DNA from: Modestobacter caceresii
GTDB lineage: Bacteria; Actinomycetota; Actinomycetes; Mycobacteriales; Geodermatophilaceae
Assembly (NCBI RefSeq): GCF_000761485.1
Contig: NZ_JPMX01000003.1
Coordinates: forward strand, 1-64,000
Direction of reading: 5' to 3'
Length of the DNA stretch: 64,000 nt
Under the pieces are notes generated by a model. The model was given only the letters and a program-made list of their open reading frames with translations, ran no database searches and was not told the DNA's origin. Positions 53,137 to 59,759 of the stretch are shown here, piece after piece. The first letter of the stretch is position 1. Each line of letters begins with the position of its first letter. Made by a program: the position numbers and the translations under genes.

Positions 53137-54504
53137 GTGCTGGAGCAGCCCTACGAGTACACCGCCCGTGAGCTCATCGAGCCCGACTGGCGGCGGTTGC
53201 CCGGCTTCGCCGAGGTCACCGACGAGGACTGGCGCAGCGCACAGTGGCAGCGCGCGCACTGCGTGAAGAACGTGCGCCAGCTGCGCGGTGTGTACGGCGA
53301 CCTGCTGGACGAGTCGTTCTACGCCGACGTCGAGGCCGACCAGGCCGGGCGGGCGACGATGTCGCTGCTGCTGCCGCCGCAGATGCTCAACACGATGGTG
53401 CCCGCGGCGCTGCCCTCGACCGCCGCGATGCTCGCCGACCCGGTGCGTCGCTACATGCTCCCGGTCGCCTCCGACCGGCTGCCCGGCGACGAGGCGAGCC
53501 ACCCGCACGCGGCCCGCGACTCGCTGCACGAGCACGAGATGTGGGCCGTCGAGGGCCTCACCCACCGCTACCCGACCAAGGTGCTGGCCGAGCTGCTGTC
53601 CACCTGCCCGCAGTACTGCGGGCACTGCACCCGGATGGACCTGGTCGGCAACTCCACCCCGGCGGTGGACAAGCTCCGCTTCGACCTGAAGCCGGTCGAC
53701 CGGCAGGCCGAGATGCTCGCCTACCTGCGCCGTACCCCTGGCGTCCGGGACGTCGTCGTCTCCGGTGGCGACGTGGCCAACCTGCCGTTCAAGAACCTGG
53801 CCGCGTTCGTCGAGGGGCTGCTCGAGATCGACTCGATCCGCGACGTCCGGCTCGCCTCCAAGGCGCTGATGGGCCTCCCCCAGCACTGGCTGCAGCCCGA
53901 GGTGGTCGACGGGATGGGCCGGCTGGCGGCCATCGCGCGGGCACGCGGCGTCTCGCTGGCGGTGCACACCCACGTCAACGCCGCCCAGTCGGTGACCCCG
54001 CTGGTCGCCGAGGCCACCCGGGCGCTGCTGGCGGCCGGCGTGCGCGACGTGCGGAACCAGGGCGTATTGCTGGCCGGGGTGAACGCCACCGCCGGGCAGC
54101 TGCTGGACCTGTGCTTCGCGCTGCTCGACGGCGCCTCGATCACGCCCTACTACTTCTACATGTGCGACATGATCCCCAGCGCCGAGCACTGGCGGGTCTC
54201 GCTGGGCACCGCGCAGACCCTGCAGCACGACGTCATGGGCTACCTGCCGGGCTTCGCGACGCCGCGGATCGTGTGCGACGTGCCCTACGTCGGCAAGCGC
54301 TGGGTGCACCAGGTCGCCGAGTACGACCGCGAGCGCGGCATCTCCTACTGGACGAAGAACTACCGCACCGGCATCGAGCGCACCGACGCCGACGCCCTCG
54401 ACCGCCGCTACGCCTACTACGACCCGATCGCCGGCCTTCCCGCCGAGGGCCGCGCCTGGTGGGCCGCCCAGCGCGACCGCCAGCTCACCCCCGCCGGCGG
54501 CTGA
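53137..54504 (+). CDS. kamA: Lysine 2,3-aminomutase (KamA family radical SAM protein)
   Basis: A 455-residue KamA from GTG 53137. Radical SAM cysteines Cys157, Cys161 and Cys164 are in TCPQYCGHCTRMD; the PLP/substrate region VPYVGKRWVHQ lies near the C-terminus. It converts L-lysine to beta-lysine, the entry step for KamDE, and diverges from the kdd-kamD-kamE-kal operon across a 124-bp gap. Its family also contains other amino acid 2,3-aminomutases, but context strongly supports lysine. Confidence 0.92.
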   Translation: MLEQPYEYTARELIEPDWRRLPGFAEVTDEDWRSAQWQRAHCVKNVRQLRGVYGDLLDESFYADVEADQAGRATMSLLLPPQMLNTMVPAALPSTAAMLADPVRRYMLPVASDRLPGDEASHPHAARDSLHEHEMWAVEGLTHRYPTKVLAELLSTCPQYCGHCTRMDLVGNSTPAVDKLRFDLKPVDRQAEMLAYLRRTPGVRDVVVSGGDVANLPFKNLAAFVEGLLEIDSIRDVRLASKALMGLPQHWLQPEVVDGMGRLAAIARARGVSLAVHTHVNAAQSVTPLVAEATRALLAAGVRDVRNQGVLLAGVNATAGQLLDLCFALLDGASITPYYFYMCDMIPSAEHWRVSLGTAQTLQHDVMGYLPGFATPRIVCDVPYVGKRWVHQVAEYDRERGISYWTKNYRTGIERTDADALDRRYAYYDPIAGLPAEGRAWWAAQRDRQLTPAGG

Positions 54505-54538
54505 CGCCCCGGTCACCGCCCCCTCCCGCTCCACCGAC

Positions 54539-54561
54539 GGTGATCAGGTGACCTGATCACC
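54539..54561. promoter_or_regulatory. Palindrome pair, first copy
   Basis: ggtgatcaggt-g-acctgatcacc, arms of 11 bp. Its core gatcaggtgacctgatcac recurs with one change at 54605-54623; centres are 63 bp apart. It may be an operator pair or a terminator for kamA. Confidence 0.5.
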
Positions 54562-54604
54562 GGCTTTCCTCCCTCACCAGCGTTGGTGCGGGGGGACAGT
54601 TCTC

Positions 54605-54623
54605 GATCAGGGGACCTGATCAC
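54605..54623. promoter_or_regulatory. Palindrome pair, second copy
   Basis: gatcaggggacctgatcac, one mismatch from the first copy, 54 nt before the GNAT start at 54677. Confidence 0.5.
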
Positions 54624-54676
54624 TGCTGGGAGGGCGGCGGGGTTTCGACCGGGCGGACGGCGGTAGGCACCTCCGG

Positions 54677-55189
54677 GTGGAACTGCTGTGCACCGACCGG
54701 CTGCGGCTGCGGGCCTGGACGACGGACGACGCCGACCTCGCCCGCCTCGCCGACCTGTACAGCCGGGACGAGGTGACCCGCTGGCTGGGCGGTGCACCCA
54801 CGGTGTCGCCCGCTGAGCTCGTCGAGCGCTGGCGGCTGGTGCACCAGCTGGACCCGGCGCACGGGTGCTGGGCGATCGAGCCGCGCAGCGGCGGCCCACC
54901 GGCGGGCACGGTGCTGCTCAAGCCCCTCCCCCACGGCGTCGGTGAGGTCGAGGTCGGCTGGCACCTGCACCCGGACAGCTGGCGGCTCGGCTACGCCACC
55001 GAGGCGGCCCGGGCGGTCGTCGACCGGGCGTTCGACGACGGGCTGCTGGAGGTCTACGCCGTCGTCCGGCCGGGCAACGAGGCCTCGCTGCGGGTCTGCC
55101 AGAAGCTGGGCATGCAGGCGCTGGGCCGCACCACCCGCTGGTACGGCACCGAGCTGGAGGCGTTCCGGCTCGAGGCCCCGGCGGAGTGA
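54677..55189 (+). CDS. GNAT family N-acetyltransferase (RimJ/RimL type)
   Basis: A 170-residue acetyltransferase: ELLCTDRLRLRAWTTDDADLARLADLYS start, AGTVLLKPLPHGVGEVEVGWHLHPDSWRLGYATEAARAVVDRAFDDG with the acetyl-CoA loop (R/Q-x-x-G-x-A), and NEASLRVCQKLGMQALG. Substrate unknown. The twin palindromes sit just upstream. The next gene follows 12 bp later. Confidence 0.88.
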   Translation: MELLCTDRLRLRAWTTDDADLARLADLYSRDEVTRWLGGAPTVSPAELVERWRLVHQLDPAHGCWAIEPRSGGPPAGTVLLKPLPHGVGEVEVGWHLHPDSWRLGYATEAARAVVDRAFDDGLLEVYAVVRPGNEASLRVCQKLGMQALGRTTRWYGTELEAFRLEAPAE

Positions 55190-55201
55190 GCGGAGGCCAC
55201 C

Positions 55202-56638
55202 GTGGACTGGTTCGCCGACCCGGGCGCCTGGATGGGCCGCTGGGTGTTCACCCGGGGACTCGCGCTGGTCTACCTGATCGCGTTCGTCGCCGCGCTGCGG
55301 CAGGGACGGGCACTGCTCGGCACCCACGGCCTGACGCCGGCCCCCCGGTACCTGGAGCGGGCCTCCTGGAAGCGCGCGCCGAGCCTGTTCCACCTGCACT
55401 GGTCCGACCGGTTCTTCGCCGGCTGCTGCTGGACCGGCATCGCGCTCTCCGCCGCCGCTCTCGGCGGGCTGGCCGACCGGCTGCCGCTGGCCGGCTGGAT
55501 GGCGCTGTGGGCGGTGCTCTGGGCGCTCTACCTGTCGATCGTGAACGTCGGGCAGATCTGGTACGGCTTCGGCTGGGAGTCGCTGCTGCTGGAGGCCGGG
55601 TTCCTCGCCGTCTTCCTCGGCCCGGCGCACGTCGCACCACCCGTGCTGGGCATGTGGCTGCTGCGCTGGCTGCTCTTCCGGCTGGAGCTCGGCGCCGGGT
55701 TGATCAAGATGCGCGGTGACCGTTGCTGGCGGGAGCTGACCTGCCTGAACTGGCACCACGAGACCCAGCCGATGCCCAACCCGCTGAGCTGGTGGTTCCA
55801 CCGGCTCAGCCCCGGGCTGCACCGGGTGGAGACGCTGGCCAACCACGTCACCCAGCTGGTCGTCGTGTTCGGTCTGCTGGCGCCACAGCCGATCGCCGGC
55901 GCGGCGGCCCTGGTCATCGTGGTCACCCAGGGGTACCTGCTGATCAGCGGCAACTTCGCCTGGCTGAACGCGCTGACCCTGGTGCTGGCCCTGTCGGTGG
56001 TCGACGGGCGCTGGCTGGCCGCCGCGCTCCCTGTCGACCGCCCCGACGAGCTCTCCTCCCCCACCTGGTTCGTCGGCGTGGGGATCGGGCTGGCGCTGCT
56101 GGTCGCCGTCCTCAGCGTGGCGCCGGTGCGGAACATGCTGTCCCCGGGGCAGCGGATGAACACCAGCTTCGACCCGCTGCGGCTGGTGAACAGCTACGGC
56201 GCCTTCGGCTCGGTGACCAAGGTGCGCCGGGAGCTGGTGGTCGAGGCCACCGACGGCACCGGGCCGGACGCTGTGTGGCGGGAGTACGAGTTCCGCGGCA
56301 AGCCCGGCGACGTCCACCGCCGTCCGCCCCAGTGGGCGCCCTACCATCTGCGGCTGGACTGGCTGATGTGGTTCGTGGCCCTCTCGCCGGCCTATGGCCG
56401 GGCCTGGCTGCTGCCCTTCCTCGGCAAGCTGCTGGACGCCGACCCGGCCACCCTGCGGCTGCTGCGGTCGGCGCCCTTCGGCACCGACCGCCCCGCCGCG
56501 GTCCGGGTGCTCGTCTACCGCTACCGGTTCACCACCCGCCAGGAACGGCGGGAGACCGGTGCGTGGTGGCACCGCAACTATGAACGGGAGATGGTCGCCC
56601 CGCTCACCGCCGACGACGTCGGCGTGCGGGTGCGCTGA
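55202..56638 (+). CDS. Lipase maturation factor family protein
   Basis: A 478-residue membrane protein with 7-8 helices and LMF hallmarks: ALLGTHGLTPAPRYLERA, FRLELGAGLIKMRGDRCWRELTCLNWHHETQPMPNPLSWWFH, and C-terminal YEFRGKPGDVHRRPPQWAPYHLRLDWLMWF. In animals LMF1 matures lipases in the ER; the bacterial role is unknown. It is probably co-transcribed with the GNAT gene. Confidence 0.9.
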   Translation: MDWFADPGAWMGRWVFTRGLALVYLIAFVAALRQGRALLGTHGLTPAPRYLERASWKRAPSLFHLHWSDRFFAGCCWTGIALSAAALGGLADRLPLAGWMALWAVLWALYLSIVNVGQIWYGFGWESLLLEAGFLAVFLGPAHVAPPVLGMWLLRWLLFRLELGAGLIKMRGDRCWRELTCLNWHHETQPMPNPLSWWFHRLSPGLHRVETLANHVTQLVVVFGLLAPQPIAGAAALVIVVTQGYLLISGNFAWLNALTLVLALSVVDGRWLAAALPVDRPDELSSPTWFVGVGIGLALLVAVLSVAPVRNMLSPGQRMNTSFDPLRLVNSYGAFGSVTKVRRELVVEATDGTGPDAVWREYEFRGKPGDVHRRPPQWAPYHLRLDWLMWFVALSPAYGRAWLLPFLGKLLDADPATLRLLRSAPFGTDRPAAVRVLVYRYRFTTRQERRETGAWWHRNYEREMVAPLTADDVGVRVR

Positions 56639-56641
56639 GGG

Positions 56642-57508
56642 TCAGCGGCGGACGCGACCCAGCAGCGCCTTGGCCCGGGCCAGCGGGTGCGGGGCCTTGA
56701 CCCGCGTCCGGTTGCCGGCGGCGTAGTCGGCGTCGTTGATCGCGGCCACCTCCGGGGTCGGCGCGCTGCCGCCCAGGTGGGCCGGCTGCCACCAGCGGTC
56801 GCCGTCCCCGGCCGGCTGGTCCGGGTAGGTGCGCTGCGCCTCGTCGAGCAGCTCGACCATCGCCGCCTTGGTGCGCCGGAGCAGGGCCTGCGGCTTCTCC
56901 CCCGGCTCGGGGACGATCGGCTCGCCGATGATCACCGTCACCGGCACGTCCCGGCGCAGCACCACCTTGTGTGCCTTGGTGGCGATGCGCTGCCCGCCCC
57001 AGACGGCGGCGGGGACGATCGGCACCCCGGCCTCGACTGCCATCCGGGCTGCCCCGGCCTTGACGTCCTTGACGGTGAACGAGGTGCTGATCGTCGCCTC
57101 GGGGAAGATCCCGACCAGATGGCCGTCCTTGAGCGCCCGGACGGCGGCGTCGAACGCCGAGGCACCGGCCTTGCGGTCGACCGGGATGTGCTGCATGGCG
57201 CGCATGAAGGGCCCGGCGAACCAGTGCCCGAAGATCGCGGCCTTCGCCATGAACCGCACCAGTCGGTGCTGCGGCAGCGCGGCGAGCCCGAGGTAGGTGA
57301 AGTCGAAGTAGGAGACGTGGTTGCTGCAGATGACCGCGCCACCGGTGGCCGGGACCTGCTCGGCCCCGCGGATGTCGAACCGGAAGCGGAACAGCCGGAA
57401 GACGACCAGCACGATCCGGATCACCGACCGGTAGGGGCGGTCCCGAGGGTCCGGCTTCGGCCCGAACAGGTCCCGGCGGGCGACGTCGCCCCAGCTGGCC
57501 GTGTACAT
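56642..57508 (-). CDS. Lysophospholipid acyltransferase (PlsC-like)
   Basis: A 288-residue 1-acyl-glycerol-3-phosphate acyltransferase-like protein. NHVSYFDFTYLGLAAL holds the H-x4-D catalytic pair, GIFPEATIS the glycerol-phosphate-binding EGT-like block, and VPVTVIIGEPIVPEPGE the last motif. It acylates lysophosphatidate or a similar lipid in the membrane. It converges on LMF with 3 bp between stops. Confidence 0.91.
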   Translation of the reverse strand: MYTASWGDVARRDLFGPKPDPRDRPYRSVIRIVLVVFRLFRFRFDIRGAEQVPATGGAVICSNHVSYFDFTYLGLAALPQHRLVRFMAKAAIFGHWFAGPFMRAMQHIPVDRKAGASAFDAAVRALKDGHLVGIFPEATISTSFTVKDVKAGAARMAVEAGVPIVPAAVWGGQRIATKAHKVVLRRDVPVTVIIGEPIVPEPGEKPQALLRRTKAAMVELLDEAQRTYPDQPAGDGDRWWQPAHLGGSAPTPEVAAINDADYAAGNRTRVKAPHPLARAKALLGRVRR

Positions 57509-57552
57509 GGGCGGACCCTAACCAACCCGGGTCCGAGAGCGGCGCTCCGGCC

Positions 57553-58716
57553 TCAGTCGCCGTGGGTGGCGGCGACCGCGGCCCGGACGACGGCGGCCGG
57601 GTCGCCGGTCTCGTCGAAGACCTCGCGCTGCAGGATCGCCCCGGTGCCGCGGCGCAGGAGGTCGGCGATGCCCGCCTCGACCCGCTCGGTGTCGCCACTG
57701 TCACCCAGGGCCGGGCGGACGTGCTCGACCAGGGCGGTGACCACCTCGGCGGCCGGGGCCGGCTGGCCGGTCCGCGGGTCGACCAGGTCCCCGGTCAGGC
57801 CGGAGCGGCCGGCCCGCCAGCCGGCGACGCGGAGCACCTCGGTCCGCACCTCCGGCGCCGGGACGCCGGACCGCCACTCCCGGGCCGCGGTCTCGACCAG
57901 GCCGCGCACCAGCCCGGCCAGCAGGACGGCGTCCTCCACCCGCAGCGCGACGTCGGACACCCGCACCTCCACCGTCGGCCAGGTGGCCGAGAGGCGGGCG
58001 TCGAAGTAGACCATCCCCTCGTCGAGCACCGTCTCGGTCGCGACCAGCTCGGCGATCAGCTGGTGGTACCGGGCCGGGGTGCCGAACACGGCGTTCGGGC
58101 CGGCGGAGGGCCACCGGTTCCAGACCTGGGAGCGGAAGCTCGCGTAGCCGGTGTCCCGCCCGGACCAGAACGGCGAGTTGGTGGTCAGCGCGGTCAGCAC
58201 CGGCAGCCACACCCGGATGCGGTCGAGGACGGCGACCCCCTCCTCGTCGTCGTCGACGGAGACGTGCACGTGGCAGCCGCAGGTGAGCACCTCGGCGGCG
58301 GTGAGGCCGAAGACCTCGACCGTCTGCGCGTACCGCTCCCCCGGCGTCGTCTCCGGTTCCACGGCCACCGGTGAGCTGGCCAGGGCCGCCACCCGGGCGC
58401 CCACGGTCGCGGCGGCCGCATCGGCCCGGGAACGCCAGTGCCGCAGCTCCGCGGCCACCTCGTCGAGCTCCCGGCAGACCCGGGTGCCCAGCTCGATCTG
58501 CTGCTCCTTCAGCTCGGGCACCAGGCGTGGACCGGCCGGGGCCCCAGCGGCGTCGGTGTCGGGCGCCGCATCGGACTGCTGGGCCCGGTCGTGCTCTCCG
58601 ACCGTCTCCCCCTCACCGCGGCGGGCGGCCACCTCCAGCGCCTCCGGGGCCAGGGGCACCGGCACCCCCGCCGGATCGACGACCAACAGCTCTTCCTCGA
58701 CTCCGACGGTGCGCAC
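57553..58716 (-). CDS. Carboxylate-amine ligase YbdK / glutamate-cysteine ligase family 2
   Basis: GTG 58716 gives 387 residues starting VRTVGVEEELLVVDPAGVPV, the GCS2 opening. Other marks are QQIELGTRVC, GCHVHVSVDDDEEGVAVLDRIRVWLPVLTALTTNSPFW and SATWPTVEVRVSDVALRVEDAVLLA. It makes an amide bond with ATP; gamma-glutamylcysteine is only one possible product. An acidic insertion near residues 40-70 is unusual. Divergent from the gene at 58876. Confidence 0.88.
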   Translation of the reverse strand: MRTVGVEEELLVVDPAGVPVPLAPEALEVAARRGEGETVGEHDRAQQSDAAPDTDAAGAPAGPRLVPELKEQQIELGTRVCRELDEVAAELRHWRSRADAAAATVGARVAALASSPVAVEPETTPGERYAQTVEVFGLTAAEVLTCGCHVHVSVDDDEEGVAVLDRIRVWLPVLTALTTNSPFWSGRDTGYASFRSQVWNRWPSAGPNAVFGTPARYHQLIAELVATETVLDEGMVYFDARLSATWPTVEVRVSDVALRVEDAVLLAGLVRGLVETAAREWRSGVPAPEVRTEVLRVAGWRAGRSGLTGDLVDPRTGQPAPAAEVVTALVEHVRPALGDSGDTERVEAGIADLLRRGTGAILQREVFDETGDPAAVVRAAVAATHGD

Positions 58717-58848
58717 CGACCCATGATCACGGGCATCCCGGTCGTCGTGCTCGCTGGGCTCAGCCCCGGGTGGCGGCGTTGCTGATCCGCGCCCGGAGGG
58801 GCGCGGCGGGTGTCTTCGGCAGGTGACGACAACGATCTGTCGCGACAT

Positions 58849-58863
58849 TGTTGGGGATAACGG
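58849..58863 (-). promoter_or_regulatory. 15-bp motif CCGTTATCCCCAACA, copy C
   Basis: Reverse orientation, about 13 nt before ATG 58876 and just upstream of the -10 box there. Same bases as copies A and B. Confidence 0.45.
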
Positions 58864-58869
58864 TAGTGT
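58864..58869 (+). promoter_or_regulatory. -10 box TAGTGT, probable leaderless start
   Basis: TAGTGT ends 6 nt before ATG 58876; no Shine-Dalgarno precedes the ATG. The 15-bp motif abuts it upstream. Confidence 0.45.
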
Positions 58870-58875
58870 GCTGAC

Positions 58876-59721
58876 ATGCCAGGTGCATGGCAGCCGCCGC
58901 TGCCCGACATGCCTGCCCCTCCGCCGGCCCGCGCCTGGGCCCGGCTGCCCGTGCCGCCGGGGTACGAACCGCAGTGGCGGCGGCTGGTCGAGGCGGCCCT
59001 CGAGCAGGGGCTGGGGCCGGACGCGCTCGCCGAGACCGGCTTGGAGCCGCTGGTCGCGGCCCGCGACTGGAAGCCGGCCACCGTCGCCCTGTACAGCAAG
59101 GTCGCTCGCTACGGCGGGGTCGGGGTGCCGCGGGCCACCACCCCCGAGCCCGATCCGGTGACCCTCGACCTGCGGGAGCTGACCCGGGTGCGCAGCGAGG
59201 CGCCGGAGCACCTGCGCTCGGTCGCGTGGTGCGCGCTCGCGCTGGGCTGGCCGGCGACAGTGGGGCAGTTCCAGGGGTTGCGCCGGGACCAGGTGCAGGC
59301 GACCGGACGCCGCCTCGTCGTGGCCACCGAGGACGGCGAGTGGTCGGTGCCCGGGGCGCTGACCGCCTGGCACGCCTGGGAGGAGGTCCGCAGCCGGTTC
59401 CCCGGCCTGGCGGCGAGCCCGTGGGTGCTGCCGGCGCTGCGGCGGGGCCCGGGGCCGAACTCGCACGTCGGTGGGCAGCTGTCCACGCAGGCGCTGCAGG
59501 TGACGTTCGCCAAGCACGCCGTGCGCACCGCGACGGCGATGCGCGCCACGGCCCCGCCCAGCCGCCGTGCGGACGTCGAGGAGCTGGCGGCGGACTACCT
59601 GACGCTCTCCTACGACTCCTACCGTCGGCTGGCGCTGGCCGGTGGTGCGCCGCCGGTGGGCCCCCGCGGCGCCGTGCGGGCGTTGCGCACCGTGGGCCGT
59701 CGCGCCCGGCTGGCCGGCTGA
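58876..59721 (+). CDS. Uncharacterised protein, degenerate tyrosine-recombinase-like
   Basis: A 281-residue protein I do not recognise as a named family. A region resembling integrase box I occurs (AWCALALGWPATVGQFQGLRRDQV) but lacks the catalytic Arg of GLR; a helical AKHAVRTATAMRATAP stretch and LTLSYDSYRRLALAG occupy the places of box II and the active tyrosine. The N-terminal 110 residues look like a SAM-like DNA-binding bundle. It may be a non-catalytic DNA-binding protein derived from a recombinase; that is inference. No attachment site or integrase partner is seen. Confidence 0.6.
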   Translation: MPGAWQPPLPDMPAPPPARAWARLPVPPGYEPQWRRLVEAALEQGLGPDALAETGLEPLVAARDWKPATVALYSKVARYGGVGVPRATTPEPDPVTLDLRELTRVRSEAPEHLRSVAWCALALGWPATVGQFQGLRRDQVQATGRRLVVATEDGEWSVPGALTAWHAWEEVRSRFPGLAASPWVLPALRRGPGPNSHVGGQLSTQALQVTFAKHAVRTATAMRATAPPSRRADVEELAADYLTLSYDSYRRLALAGGAPPVGPRGAVRALRTVGRRARLAG

Positions 59722-59759
59722 CCCCGGCTCCCCTCCCCCGTGTCAGCCCGACGCCGGGT

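Noticed and set aside
54620-56572. 650-codon minus-strand frame opposite GNAT and LMF
   Set aside because: Shadow frame rich in Pro/Gln/Arg; both plus-strand genes are recognisable.
58876-59721. Functional integrase of a mobile island
   Set aside because: Catalytic residues absent, no tRNA, attachment-site repeats or cargo; flanks are ordinary genes.
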